64,000 nt of DNA from Comamonas sp. NLF-1-9 (GTDB lineage Bacteria > Pseudomonadota > Gammaproteobacteria > Burkholderiales > Burkholderiaceae_C), in contig NZ_CP078069.1 of NCBI RefSeq assembly GCF_019195435.1, forward strand, positions 1,984,001-2,048,000, written 5' to 3'. Made by a program: the position numbers and the translations under genes. Below, piece by piece: positions 17,357 through 26,816 of this stretch. The notes under the pieces are model-generated. The model saw nothing but the letters and a program-made list of their open reading frames with translations. It was not told where the DNA came from and did not search any database. Position 1 is the stretch's first letter, and the number at the start of each line of letters is the position of its first letter.

Positions 17357-17920
17357 ATGGACACCCCCGTCACCTTCCCCTTGCCGCCGGATCTGCCCGA
17401 ACCTTTGGACGATGGCGCCGCCCGCCACCTGATGGGCATGCGCCTGCCCGAGCTGCAACTGCCTTGCACCGACGGCAGCCAGGTCGCGCTGAACCTGCTG
17501 GGCGGGCGCACCGTGATCTTCATCTACCCCATGACCGGGCGCCCGGGCATAGCCCTGCCCGAAGGCTGGGACGCGATACCCGGCGCGCGCGGCTGCACGC
17601 CGCAGGCCTGCGCCTTCCGCGACCACCATGAGGCGCTGTGCCAGCACGGCGCGCGCGTCTTCGGCCTGAGCACGCAAGACAGCGCCTACCAGCGCGAGGC
17701 GCGCGAGCGTCTGCACCTGCCCTTCGAGCTGCTGAGCGACCAGGCGCTGCAATTCGGCACCGCGCTGCGCCTGCCGGGCTTCATGGCCGGGGGCATGGCG
17801 CTGCACAAGCGCCTGACGCTGGTGCTCGAAGATGCCTGCATCGTCAAGGTCTTCTACCCGGTGTTTCCGCCCGACGGCAATGCCCGGGAGGTACTCGACT
17901 GGATGCGCAGCCGCGCCTGA
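17357..17920 (+). CDS. Peroxiredoxin (AhpC/TSA, BCP-like)
   Basis: 187 residues with a thioredoxin fold. TVIFIYPMTGRPG precedes Cys80 and Cys85 in GCTPQACAFRDH, the peroxidatic and likely resolving cysteines of atypical 2-Cys BCP-like enzymes. The YPMTGRPG form is found in a subgroup annotated simply as peroxiredoxin. It reduces hydroperoxides, which are produced by acyl-CoA oxidation, though the link to the upstream genes is only positional. GAGAGG lies upstream of the ATG. Confidence 0.88.
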   Translation: MDTPVTFPLPPDLPEPLDDGAARHLMGMRLPELQLPCTDGSQVALNLLGGRTVIFIYPMTGRPGIALPEGWDAIPGARGCTPQACAFRDHHEALCQHGARVFGLSTQDSAYQREARERLHLPFELLSDQALQFGTALRLPGFMAGGMALHKRLTLVLEDACIVKVFYPVFPPDGNAREVLDWMRSRA

Positions 17921-17953
17921 GGCGCGCTGGCACGCCGGTGCGAAGCGACGCCT

Positions 17954-19159
17954 TCAAGCCTTTGCCGGCAGATTTGCGGGAGCTGCCGGTAGCCAGCGCC
18001 AGAACATCCAGGCGGCGACAAAACCAAGGCCGCCCGTCACCAGCACGCCGCCGGCCAGCGTGATCGCGGCGGTGAGCGCCGACAGCAGCAGCGGCCCGCC
18101 GCCCCCGCCGATATCGGTGATCACGCGCCAGATGCCGAGGAACTGCGTGCGCCCCGCTGCCGGCGAGGCGTCCGCGCCTATGGTGAGCACGATGCCCGCG
18201 CCCACGCCATTGCCCACGCCCATCAGCAGGCTCGCCGCCAACAGGCTGGCAAAACCGCCGGTGAGCGGCATCAGGCAAAAGCTCGCGCCCATCACCAGCA
18301 TGCTGGGCAGCGCCACCGCGCGCCGCCCGCGGCGGTCCATCACCCGGCCCGCAGGGTAGAACAGCAGCATGTCCACCGCGCCCATCAGGCCGTAGATCAG
18401 CGAGGTGCTGGCCGCGTCCAGCCCGATGTGGCTGGCCCACAGCGGAATCACCACCTGGCGGCAGGCGCGAATCGCCGCCACCAGCGCCGTGGCCACGCCC
18501 AGCGTGAGCAGCACGCGCCCATGCGCGCGCACCATGGCCGCCGGCGCCGGCACCGCCTGCGGCGCGGCGGCGCCCGCCTGCGCCCGCGTCGGCAGGTCGG
18601 GCACCAGCAGCGACAGCGCGCCGGTCGCCAGCATCACCAGCAGCGCCGCCCAGTAGGCGCCGTCCAGCCCCAGCCAGCCGATGAAGGCCGCGCCCAGAAA
18701 CGGCCCGGCAAACATGCCCACGCGGTGCACCCCGCCGAGCATGGCCATGGCGCGGGCGCGCAAATGCAGCGGCGCCGCCTCCACCAGAAAAGCCTGGCGC
18801 GCCAGCATGAACACCGCCCGCGCCAGCCCCACCATGAACACGCCCAGCCCCAGCAGCCAGACGCTGCGCGCCACCAGGCACAGCACCAGCGCCACCAGGC
18901 AGAACCCGGCCGCGCCCACCATGGCCCGCCGCTCGCCAAAGCGTGTGGCCAACCACGCCGCAGGAATATTGGCCAGCAACGAACCCAGACCGACCAGCGC
19001 CACCACCAGCCCCGCCACCGCCAGGCTCGCCCCCAGCGCCCGGGCACTGAGCGCCAGCACCGGCAGGATAGTGCCCTCGCACAGGCCGAACATGAGCGAG
19101 GGGCCAAACGCGGGCAGCGCCATGCGGCGCAGGCTGAAATCTTGGGGGGAGCTTGGCAT
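17954..19159 (-). CDS. Major facilitator superfamily transporter
   Basis: 401 residues with 12 predicted helices. The loop 2-3 motif appears as WLATRFGERRAMVGAAGF and the loop 8-9 counterpart as AGRVMDRRGRRAVALPS, both MFS signatures. Inner-membrane efflux or uptake; the substrate cannot be deduced. The start at 19159 (MPSSPQDF) is preferred because the helix begins soon after; an in-frame ATG at 19225 adds 22 polar residues. Neither has a good ribosome-binding site. It converges with the peroxiredoxin gene and diverges from the DUF3883 gene. Confidence 0.88.
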   Translation of the reverse strand: MPSSPQDFSLRRMALPAFGPSLMFGLCEGTILPVLALSARALGASLAVAGLVVALVGLGSLLANIPAAWLATRFGERRAMVGAAGFCLVALVLCLVARSVWLLGLGVFMVGLARAVFMLARQAFLVEAAPLHLRARAMAMLGGVHRVGMFAGPFLGAAFIGWLGLDGAYWAALLVMLATGALSLLVPDLPTRAQAGAAAPQAVPAPAAMVRAHGRVLLTLGVATALVAAIRACRQVVIPLWASHIGLDAASTSLIYGLMGAVDMLLFYPAGRVMDRRGRRAVALPSMLVMGASFCLMPLTGGFASLLAASLLMGVGNGVGAGIVLTIGADASPAAGRTQFLGIWRVITDIGGGGGPLLLSALTAAITLAGGVLVTGGLGFVAAWMFWRWLPAAPANLPAKA

Positions 19160-19348
19160 GGGGGAGCGCAGATTGTCCGCGCTTATGTCGGTCACGAAAC
19201 GCTCGGCGCCCCATCTATGCCGCAACGCATTTCCGAGCTACGCCGCAAGGCCGGGTGTAAGCCCAGGTCGCGAACCATAATTCGGCACGACCCACCCAGC
19301 CATTTCGCGTTCTCGATGATGCCAACCCCCCAGGAAGAAGACCAAACC

Positions 19349-20173
19349 ATGCTCAAGGCAGCCTGGACGGAGGCCGAGATCGAGCAGGTCGTCCAGGACT
19401 ACTTCGCCATGCGCTCGCTCTTCCTGCAGGGCCGCCCTTTTGTCAAGGCACGCTACTACAAAGAGACTGCGAAGCGCATCGGGCGCTCCGTTGCGTCGAT
19501 CGAGCACAAGTACATGAACATCAGCGCGACGCTGGAGCGCTTGAGTTTGCCCTGGGTCACCGGATATGCGCCCATGCGCAACTTTCAGCATGCCTTGTTG
19601 AAGGCGGTGGAGACGCGGGTCGCTCAAGAATGGGATGGCCCCATCATCCCCGAGCAGGCAAACTGGAGGGCGGCCGACGCCCCTGCCCTGGCGATCGAAG
19701 CGCCGCCACCCCTCAATACGGTGCTGACTTCCACTCACCAGGAACTCGAACGCATCGCCCGGCGCTTTGACCCGGCGCTGCGCGACGAGCGCAACCGCAA
19801 ACTGGGTCGCGCAGGTGAGGAATACGTCCTTGAATCAGAACGCACCCGCCTCACAGCCCATGGGCGCGCAGACCTCGCGAGAAAAGTGCTCTGGGTGGCG
19901 CAGGAACAGGGCGACGGCGCCGGGTACGACATCCTATCGTTCGAGCCCAATGGCGAAGAACGTTTCCTGGAAGTGAAGACCACCGTCGGCCACCAACGCA
20001 CACCCTTCTATCTTTCAAGCAATGAGCGAGACCTCGCGCGAGAAGCGCCGGATCGATTTCGCATCTTCAGGTTGTATGGCTGGGGCACCGAGCCGCGTGC
20101 ATTCCTGATCAAGCCGCCGCTGGAGTCCAGCTTGATCCTGAGTCCGACGGCCTACCGTGCTTCTTTCGGCTAG
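19349..20173 (+). CDS. DUF3883 domain-containing protein, PD-(D/E)xK nuclease-like
   Basis: 274 residues. The N-terminal part (about 1-90; WTEAEIEQVVQDYFAM, then SVASIEHKYMNISATLERL and TGYAPMRNFQ) is a domain found beside HNH and DUF3883 nucleases. The C-terminal DUF3883 domain has GRAGEEYVLESE, AGYDILSFE and RFLEVKTT: Glu, Asp and E-x-K in the order of a PD-(D/E)xK active site. The start at 19349 has AGGAAGAAG upstream; in-frame ATGs at 19316 and 19319 are alternatives. It ends overlapping the vapC-type gene tail to tail. DUF3883 proteins occur in restriction and defence loci, but the target here is unknown. Confidence 0.8.
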   Translation: MLKAAWTEAEIEQVVQDYFAMRSLFLQGRPFVKARYYKETAKRIGRSVASIEHKYMNISATLERLSLPWVTGYAPMRNFQHALLKAVETRVAQEWDGPIIPEQANWRAADAPALAIEAPPPLNTVLTSTHQELERIARRFDPALRDERNRKLGRAGEEYVLESERTRLTAHGRADLARKVLWVAQEQGDGAGYDILSFEPNGEERFLEVKTTVGHQRTPFYLSSNERDLAREAPDRFRIFRLYGWGTEPRAFLIKPPLESSLILSPTAYRASFG

Positions 20174-20598
20174 CGTCGCGGCGCAAATGGGGCCAGCACC
20201 GCCACGTTCAGCCCCGCCACGCGCCGAAACGCCGCATCGCCCGTGAGCAGCACATGCCCGGGTCCGAGCTGCAAGCAGCAGGCCGCCTGCAATGCATCGG
20301 GGGTACGCAAGCCATGGCGCGCCCGGATGGCGGCCGCCAGCTCCACCACTTCACGGGTCAGCTCCAGCCACACCAGATCCGGGCGCGCAAAAAAGGCGTC
20401 GAACAGCGCGAGTCTTGCAAGCTCGTCCGCCTTCATCGGGCCGACCCGGCATTCCAGCCACGACAAGCGGCTGACAGCCACACGCAGGCCCGCATGCGTC
20501 TGCGCGAGCGCGGCCAGCTCGGCGTGCGCCCTGCGGGCCAATGCAGGCTCGCCCTCGAGCAGATAAATCAGCGCGCTGGCATCCAGAAACGCTATCAC
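20170..20598 (-). CDS. vapC: PIN-domain toxin, VapC family
   Basis: 142 residues. PIN-domain acidic residues are seen in FLDASALIYLLEGE (Asp6), SWLECRV, RTPDALQAA and LTGDAAFRRV, the expected four-carboxylate metal site. These toxins are ribonucleases that often cut tRNA or rRNA. The start overlaps the antitoxin stop by 4 bp (ATGA at 20595-20598), the normal arrangement of vapBC operons. Confidence 0.9.
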   Translation of the reverse strand: MIAFLDASALIYLLEGEPALARRAHAELAALAQTHAGLRVAVSRLSWLECRVGPMKADELARLALFDAFFARPDLVWLELTREVVELAAAIRARHGLRTPDALQAACCLQLGPGHVLLTGDAAFRRVAGLNVAVLAPFAPRR

Positions 20599-20867
20599 CA
20601 GGCGCGTTCCTCGGCCAAGGCGGCATCGATCTCCGCCTGCTCACGACGCCCTGTCGGCGCTTGCGTTTGCGCCAGCAGCCATTGGGCCGCGGTCATTCCG
20701 GGCACAAGGGGCGCCTGCGCCGATGTCAGGCGCCGGTACTCCTCTTCGCTCAACATGACAGCCGCCGGCCGGTTGTGCTTGAGCACGTGCACCGGCCCGT
20801 GCTGCAGTTTTTCTCCGATGGCCGCCATGCCGCGACGCTTGATTTCGGCAATGGTCAGAGTGTTCAT
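20595..20867 (-). CDS. Type II antitoxin, Phd/YefM or VapB-like
   Basis: 90 residues. MNTLTIAEIKRRGMAAIGEKLQHGPVHVLKHNRPAAVMLSEEEYRRL has the Phd/YefM pattern (helix, then strand with the VLKHNRPAAVMLS core), a DNA-binding dimer fold. The C-terminal part would wrap the PIN toxin. The start at 20867 gives the normal N-terminus; an in-frame upstream ATG adds 34 residues covering the operator and is rejected. An inverted repeat sits just upstream. Confidence 0.85.
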   Translation of the reverse strand: MNTLTIAEIKRRGMAAIGEKLQHGPVHVLKHNRPAAVMLSEEEYRRLTSAQAPLVPGMTAAQWLLAQTQAPTGRREQAEIDAALAEERAW

Positions 20868-20881
20868 GAAGCATCCAAATC

Positions 20882-20918
20882 GGTACTGAATGACTCCAAT
20901 GATACCGTTTTCAGTATC
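20882..20918. promoter_or_regulatory. Inverted repeat upstream of the vapBC-type operon, candidate operator
   Basis: GGTACTGAA (20882-20890) and TTCAGTATC (20910-20918) are inverted copies matching 8 of 9 bases with a 19-bp spacer, 15 bp before the antitoxin start. Phd-type antitoxins repress their own operons through such sites. Confidence 0.6.
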
Positions 20919-20976
20919 AAAACAGGTCATGCGGTACTCTTCTGATGCTCCAAAATCACCGCCGCACACCTGCGCC

Positions 20977-22635
20977 TCAAGCCGTCCCCCAAACCCTCAG
21001 CACCCACACCACGCCCTGCCCCACCGGATGCAGCAGCACCAGGGCGAACGGGGCCAGGTAGAGCAGCAGCAAGCCGATGCCGACGCCAGGCGTGGGCGGC
21101 GCCTCGTCCAGGCGGGCGCGCAGGGCCAGCATCTGCTCGAAGCGCCGGGCCAAGCCGGCGGCGGGCCTGGCGCGCGTGCACAGCGCGAGCAGGAGGGCGT
21201 CGCGCTCGGGGCCCGGCTCGATCTTGGCGCCCTGGCGCAAGAGCCTGGCCTCGCGCAGCGCGCCGCGCCAGACCCAGGTCTGCCAGAGTGCGACCAGCAC
21301 GAAGGACCAAAAACCCAGCCGCCAGGCAAAAACCAGCAGCCCGGCCAGCGCGGCGCCCGCGAGGGCAAAGACCAGCCATTGCCAGCGCCGTGGCAGCAAG
21401 GCTTGCACGATCCGGCCGCCTTCGAACGCGGGCAGCGGCAACAGAGCCGCGTAATTGACGAGCAGCGGCACCAGCGCGCCCGGCAGCAGCCAGGGCTGCG
21501 TCTCGGTCAGGGCGACCATGTTCACCACTACGCCGGCGAAGTCAGGGGCGCCGAACCAGAGCGTCAGCCAGGCCCAGCCCAGGAGCACGCCCGGCAGCGT
21601 GGCGGCCAGGCCGACGAGGGCGCGGCGCGCGCCCGAGGGTGCGGGGTCGACGCCGGGCCTGCGTTCGCCCAGCAGCGCCAGCGGCGGCAGCACCGCGCCG
21701 CGCCAGCCCATGGCGCGCATCGCAAGGTAGCGGCCCGCTTCGTGCAACACGAAGGTGAGCGCGATCCAGAACGCCAGCCAGCGATGGAAGCGGGCCGATG
21801 CGCCGTCGCCAATGACCAGGGCCAGAAACACCGCGAAGACCGCCGTCACCGCCAGCGCCAAGCCCCATTGCACACCGGGCCCGGGTGCCTGTTCGCGCAC
21901 TCGCTCATGCTCGGCCAGCAGCGCGAGCTGGCGCGCCATTGGCACCTCGCCGGGCGGCGGGGCCTTGGGCGTGCGCGTCAGCGCCCGGAAAAAAGCCGGG
22001 TACTTCGCCAGCCGCAGACGCAGGCTGGCGTCGGCGTCCCGGCGCATCCAGCCGCGCCGCACCAAATCACCGAGAAAGCGCCCCCAGTAGGCGTCAAGCC
22101 GGTCCACCCAGGCGGGCAGGTCGGGCGCCTCGGGCATGGCTTGTGTGCCCAGCGCCGCGCAGGCCTCGCGGTGCGCGGCGAAGAGCATTTCCAGGCTTTG
22201 CACCTCGTGGCTGCGGCGAATGTCCGCCGGGGAGCTGAAGCACTCATCCAGCGGCATGTTGGGCACGCTGGTGAGCCGACGACCATCGGCAAACGAGGTA
22301 GCCAAAACCGCCATCAGTTCGTTGGGCCTTTGCAGCTGCTTGCCGGGGCTCAGCAGCGCCGTCGTACCACTGGCGTGGTGCACCAGCACGCGCATGACTA
22401 CCGAGGGATGCGCGCCATCTGGCTCATCCATGCCGACCCAGCCCAAGGGCTCGAATCCCAGCGCGCTCAGCTCTTGCTCGGCGCGCTCGAACAGGTCGGC
22501 ATGCGCGGGCGATGCCTGCGCCGCCGTGGCCACGCGAAAGCGATGGTGCGGCCAGCGCAGGCTGGAGATCTGGCCGACGATGGACGCCAGCCACAAACAC
22601 GCCAGCAGCGCGACGCACAACAGGAGCCAAAACAT
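20977..22635 (-). CDS. M50 (site-2 protease)-like membrane protein with a degenerate active site
   Basis: 552 residues. One N-terminal helix (1-20), a soluble region of about 230 residues, then six or so helices. LHEAGRYLAMRAMGWR (297-312) matches the zinc helix of M50-like proteins, HELGHYLAMR, but the second His is Arg302. The third-ligand motif, normally LLPLPPLDGGR, is LLPLPAFEGGR, with Glu405 for Asp. Two of three zinc ligands are therefore altered and proteolysis is doubtful. It may be a pseudoprotease with a binding role. It ends 30 bp before putA in the genome but is transcribed after it; co-transcription is possible. Confidence 0.75.
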   Translation of the reverse strand: MFWLLLCVALLACLWLASIVGQISSLRWPHHRFRVATAAQASPAHADLFERAEQELSALGFEPLGWVGMDEPDGAHPSVVMRVLVHHASGTTALLSPGKQLQRPNELMAVLATSFADGRRLTSVPNMPLDECFSSPADIRRSHEVQSLEMLFAAHREACAALGTQAMPEAPDLPAWVDRLDAYWGRFLGDLVRRGWMRRDADASLRLRLAKYPAFFRALTRTPKAPPPGEVPMARQLALLAEHERVREQAPGPGVQWGLALAVTAVFAVFLALVIGDGASARFHRWLAFWIALTFVLHEAGRYLAMRAMGWRGAVLPPLALLGERRPGVDPAPSGARRALVGLAATLPGVLLGWAWLTLWFGAPDFAGVVVNMVALTETQPWLLPGALVPLLVNYAALLPLPAFEGGRIVQALLPRRWQWLVFALAGAALAGLLVFAWRLGFWSFVLVALWQTWVWRGALREARLLRQGAKIEPGPERDALLLALCTRARPAAGLARRFEQMLALRARLDEAPPTPGVGIGLLLLYLAPFALVLLHPVGQGVVWVLRVWGTA

Positions 22636-22665
22636 GGCGCAGTGATCGGATCGGACCGGGCCGGC

Positions 22666-25600
22666 TCACGCCATGGTCATCAACTGCGCATTGCCGCCGG
22701 CCGCCGCCGTGTTGGTGCTGATCGACTGCTCATGCACCAGCGCCGCCAGGTCGTAGCCACGGCCTGCGGCCAGCTCGTCGCTGCTGCGGCTTTCCACGCG
22801 CACCAGCGCACCCGCGCGCGCGGCCACGCGCGTGGCCAGTTGCAGCAGCGCGTCGCCATCGCCCTCGAACAGCAGCGCGGCCATGGGCGCATCGTCCAGC
22901 GCGGCGGCGTCGGCCTGGCGCAGGCGCTCGCGCGCCGGCTCGCCCAAGGCCGCCTGCACGGCCGACCAGGCGGCCGCGCAGTCGCTGTCGCCCTCGGGCA
23001 GCACCAGCTCGCAGACGTTGCCGCTGGCAAGCGCCGCGGCCACCTGCGCCAGCAGGCCCAGGGCGGTGCGCGGCAGCGCCCACACCGGGCCGCGCGGCAG
23101 CAGCCGGTAGCGGTTGGATTCGCCCGTGGGGCCGGGCAGCGGCCAGCTTTCATGCAGGCGCGCGGCGCTGATGGCGGCCTGCACCAGGACGCGGGCCTGG
23201 GCGGCGTCCACCTGCGCTGGCGGCGACTGCAGCAGCGGCTCAAGCAGCGCTGCGGCCGCCGTGGCCGGGGCCGCCTCCTTTGCGGGCAGCGCGGCCAGCG
23301 CCTCGTTGGGCGCGCCCTGCACCAGCCGGTACAGGTAGAGCGGCCCGCCCGCCTTGGGGCCGGTACCCGACAAACCCACGCCGCCAAAGGGCTGCACGCC
23401 GACGACCGCGCCGATGATGTTGCGGTTCACGTAGATGTTGCCGGCCTGCACCCGGGCGCTGAGCTCGGCGATGGTCTCGTCGATGCGGCTGTGCACGCCA
23501 AAGGTCAAGCCATAGCCGCTGGCGTTGATCTGCGCCAGCAGCTCGGGCAGCGCCTCGCGCTGGTAGCGCACCACGTGCAGCACCGGGCCGAAGACTTCGC
23601 GCCTCAGGCGCGCGGCGCTGTCCAGCTCGATGAGCGCGGGCGGCACGTAATACCCCTTGTCTGCGCTCTGGTGCAGCCGCGTGACCTTCTGGCCCGCGGA
23701 CTGCATGGCCTCGATGTGGGTTTCGATCTGGGCGCGCGCCTCCTCGTCGATGACCGGGCCGACGTCGGTGTCCAGGCGGTCGGGGTTGCCCATGCGCCAT
23801 TCCTGCAAGGCGCCCTTGAGCATCGCCAGTTGCCGCTCGGCGATGTCTTCCTGCAGGCACAGCAGGCGCAGCGCCGAGCAGCGCTGCCCGGCCGAGTCGA
23901 AGGCCGAGCCGAGCACATCGAGCGTCACCTGCTCAGCCAGCGCCGACGAATCGACCACCATGGCATTGAGCCCGCCGGTCTCGGCAATCAAGGGGATGAC
24001 GCGGCCCTGGGGCGACAGGCGCGTGGCCAGGCGCTGCTGGATGCGGCGCGCAACCGCGGTCGAGCCGGTGAACAGCACGCCCGCCACCTGCGGGTGCGCG
24101 ACCAGTTGCTCGCCCACGGTTTCGCCCGGGCCGGGCAGCAACTGCAGCGCATCGTGCGGCACCCCGGCCTCGTGCAGGATCGCAATCATGGCTGCGGCGG
24201 TCAGCGGCGTCTGCTCGGCCGGCTTGGCCAGCACCACGTTGCCCGCGGCCAGCGCCGCCGCCACCTGGCCGGTGAAGATGGCCAGCGGGAAGTTCCAGGG
24301 GCTGATGGCCAGCACCACGCCCAGCGGGCGCTGGCTGGCGTTGTCGAACTGCGCCTGCACCTGCGCGCCGTAGTAGCGCAGGAAATCAGTGGCCTCGCGG
24401 ATCTCGCCCAGCGCCGCAGCCAGGGTCTTGCCGGCTTCGCGCTGGATCAGGCCCATCAGCAGCTGGCCGCGCTGCTCCAGCAGGTCGGCCGCGCGCGCCA
24501 GCACGTCGGCGCGGCGCGCTGGCGGCAGGCCGGCCCACATCGGCAGCACCTGGGCGGCGCGCCGGGCGCTGTGCTCGACGTCGCCGGCATCTGCAGGCCG
24601 CACCCAGCCCACCGTGTCCTGCAGCTGCGCGGGGTTGCGCAGCGGCTGCCAGGCGCCGTCGTGCTCGGGCTCGGGCGGCGGCTGCACGCCCGGCGGCATG
24701 GCAAACCAGGGATGGCTGGTGCTGCCCAGCAGCGCCACCGCGAGCGAAGCCAGGCGCTGCTCGTGCGCCAGGTTCAGGCCCTGGGAGTTGGGCCGCGCCA
24801 GCGCCCCCTGGCCGGCAAACAGGTTCACCGGCAGCGGAATGCGCGGGTGCGGCGCGCCCAGCACGCCCTCGTCGCGCGCGATCTGCTGCGCCTGCTGCAC
24901 CGGGTCTTGCACCAGCTCGGCAACCGGCACGGCCGGGTCGCCAATGCGGTTGACGAAGGAGGTGTTGGCGCCGTTTTCCAGCAGGCGGCGCACCAGGTAG
25001 GCGAGCAGCGTCTCGTGGTTGCCCACCGGGGCGTAGATGCGGCAGGGGCGCGCGAGCTTGCCCTCGGCCGTGGGGCCGACGACTTGCGCATACAGCGGCT
25101 CGCCCATGCCGTGCAGGCACTGGAATTCGTACTGGCCGCTGTAGTAGCTGCCGCCCACCGACTGCGCCAGATGGTAGATGCTGGCCAGGGTTTGCGCGTT
25201 GTGCGTGGCAAATTGCGGGTAGATGGCGTCGGGCGCCTGCAACAGCTTGCGCGCGCAGGCGAGGTAGCTCACGTCGGTGTAGGCCTTGCGCGTGTAGACC
25301 GGGTAGCCGGGCAGGCAATCGAGTTGCGCGCGCTTGATCTCGCTGTCCCAGTAGGCGCCCTTGACCAGGCGCACCATCAGGCGGCGGCGGCTGCGCCGCG
25401 CCAGGTCGATCAGGTAATCGATGACCTGCGGGCAGCGCTTCTGGTAGGCCTGCACCACGAAGCCTATGCCGCTCCAGCCCTTGAGGCTGGGCGCGGCGCA
25501 CAGCGCTTCCAGAATGTCCAGCGACAACTCCAGGCGGTCGGCCTCTTCGGCGTCGATGTTCATGCCGATGTCGTACTGGCGCGCGAGCTCCGCCAGATGC

Positions 25601-26655
25601 AGCACGCGCGGCAGCAGCTCGCTCATCACGCGCTCGTACTGGGCGCGGCTGTAGCGCGGGTGCAGGGCCGAGAGCTTGATCGAGATGCCCGGCCCCTCGA
25701 AGATGCCGCGCCCGTTGGCCGCGCTGCCTATGGCGTGGATGGCCTGCTGGTAGTCGGCCAGATAGCGCTGGGCGTCGGCCTCGGTCGTGGCGGCTTCGCC
25801 CAGCATGTCGTAGCTGTAGCGAAAGCCCTGTTTTTCGTGGGCGCGGCTGTTGGCCAGGGCTTCGGAGATGTTCTGGCCGGTGACGAACTGCTCGCCCATG
25901 AGCTTCATCGCGCGGTGCACGCCCTGGCGGATGACCGGCTCGCCGCCCTTGGCGATCACCCGGGTGAGCGCGGCCGAGAGCGTCTTTTCGCTGCTGGTGG
26001 CGGTGAGCTTGCCAGTCAGCACCAGGCCCCAGGCGGCGGCGTTGACGAAGAGCGAGGGCGAGCGGCCCACATGCGCGCGCCAGTCGCCGCGGCTGATCTT
26101 GTCGCGGATCAGCGCGTCGCGCGTGGCGCGGTCGGGGATGCGCAAGAGCGCCTCGGCCAGGCACATCAGCGCCACGCCCTCCTGGCTGGAGAGCGAAAAC
26201 TCCTGCACCAGCGCGGCCACGCCGCTGAGCACCGGCGCGTCGCGCAGGCCTTGCACCAGGCGGGTAGCGAGCTCGCGCACGCGCGCTTCCTGCGCCGGTT
26301 CGCCGGCGCGCGCCAGCGGCAGCAGCACGGGCAGGCATTCGGGCTCGGGCCGGTGCCAGGCGGCGGTGATGGCGCCGCGCAGCGGCGTCTGCGGCAAGAT
26401 GGACTGGGCAAAGGCCAGAAAGGGCTGGCTTGCGGCATTGCCAGCGGCAGCGGCGTCGGCGTCGGGCGCATCGGCTTCGTCGCTGGCGGCGCCGTGCAGG
26501 TGGATCTCGTGCGCGCCGCGCTCCACCGCATCGACATAGAGCATGGCCGCCTGCTTGATCAGCCAGTGGGGCGTGCGCCCGATCTGCTGCGCGGCCGCAT
26601 GGATGCGCTCGCGCTGTCGCTCATCGACCTTGATGCCCAGGGTGGAAGTGGCCAT
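22666..26655 (-). CDS. putA: Trifunctional proline utilization protein PutA (repressor, proline dehydrogenase, P5C dehydrogenase)
   Basis: 1329 residues, the full length of trifunctional PutA. A ribbon-helix-helix domain at the start (TLGIKVDERQRERIHAAAQQ), the FAD proline dehydrogenase barrel (about 190-560; RLVKGAYWDSEIKRAQ) and the aldehyde dehydrogenase (about 640-1130; Glu in AETGGLNAMVV, Cys in AGQRCSALR) are all intact. It oxidises proline to P5C and on to glutamate, channelling the intermediate, and represses its own gene when not membrane-bound. The start at 26655 has AAGG upstream; the longer in-frame reading from 26700 is rejected because the ribbon-helix-helix normally begins within about 6 residues of the N-terminus. 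Confidence 0.95.
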   Translation of the reverse strand: MATSTLGIKVDERQRERIHAAAQQIGRTPHWLIKQAAMLYVDAVERGAHEIHLHGAASDEADAPDADAAAAGNAASQPFLAFAQSILPQTPLRGAITAAWHRPEPECLPVLLPLARAGEPAQEARVRELATRLVQGLRDAPVLSGVAALVQEFSLSSQEGVALMCLAEALLRIPDRATRDALIRDKISRGDWRAHVGRSPSLFVNAAAWGLVLTGKLTATSSEKTLSAALTRVIAKGGEPVIRQGVHRAMKLMGEQFVTGQNISEALANSRAHEKQGFRYSYDMLGEAATTEADAQRYLADYQQAIHAIGSAANGRGIFEGPGISIKLSALHPRYSRAQYERVMSELLPRVLHLAELARQYDIGMNIDAEEADRLELSLDILEALCAAPSLKGWSGIGFVVQAYQKRCPQVIDYLIDLARRSRRRLMVRLVKGAYWDSEIKRAQLDCLPGYPVYTRKAYTDVSYLACARKLLQAPDAIYPQFATHNAQTLASIYHLAQSVGGSYYSGQYEFQCLHGMGEPLYAQVVGPTAEGKLARPCRIYAPVGNHETLLAYLVRRLLENGANTSFVNRIGDPAVPVAELVQDPVQQAQQIARDEGVLGAPHPRIPLPVNLFAGQGALARPNSQGLNLAHEQRLASLAVALLGSTSHPWFAMPPGVQPPPEPEHDGAWQPLRNPAQLQDTVGWVRPADAGDVEHSARRAAQVLPMWAGLPPARRADVLARAADLLEQRGQLLMGLIQREAGKTLAAALGEIREATDFLRYYGAQVQAQFDNASQRPLGVVLAISPWNFPLAIFTGQVAAALAAGNVVLAKPAEQTPLTAAAMIAILHEAGVPHDALQLLPGPGETVGEQLVAHPQVAGVLFTGSTAVARRIQQRLATRLSPQGRVIPLIAETGGLNAMVVDSSALAEQVTLDVLGSAFDSAGQRCSALRLLCLQEDIAERQLAMLKGALQEWRMGNPDRLDTDVGPVIDEEARAQIETHIEAMQSAGQKVTRLHQSADKGYYVPPALIELDSAARLRREVFGPVLHVVRYQREALPELLAQINASGYGLTFGVHSRIDETIAELSARVQAGNIYVNRNIIGAVVGVQPFGGVGLSGTGPKAGGPLYLYRLVQGAPNEALAALPAKEAAPATAAAALLEPLLQSPPAQVDAAQARVLVQAAISAARLHESWPLPGPTGESNRYRLLPRGPVWALPRTALGLLAQVAAALASGNVCELVLPEGDSDCAAAWSAVQAALGEPARERLRQADAAALDDAPMAALLFEGDGDALLQLATRVAARAGALVRVESRSSDELAAGRGYDLAALVHEQSISTNTAAAGGNAQLMTMA

Positions 26656-26691
26656 GGCAAGCTGCCTTGTGCGTGGGAAGAGACCGCCATG

Positions 26692-26697
26692 GTTGCA
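26692..26697. promoter_or_regulatory. Possible PutA operator half-site GTTGCA
   Basis: GTTGCA followed by CAC lies 37 bp upstream of the putA start. GTTGCA is the hexamer bound by E. coli PutA. Only one copy was found nearby, and a hexamer can occur by chance. Confidence 0.35.
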
Positions 26698-26773
26698 CAC
26701 ATTGGCCAGGCGCAGATATTAGGGTTAACCCGTGGTTCTACTTTTTGCCCCGGTGCTTCTCCTGCACACGTTC

Positions 26774-26807
26774 GCGCGGCGGCCGCAGCGTGGCCCGGCG
26801 GCCGCGC
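26774..26807. other. Strong G/C inverted repeat between the atu cluster end and putA
   Basis: GCGGCCGC occurs at 26779-26786 and 26798-26805, each self-complementary and also pairing with the other. A large hairpin could end or protect the atu transcript, but there is no T-run. Confidence 0.45.
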
Positions 26808-26816
26808 CATGGACTT

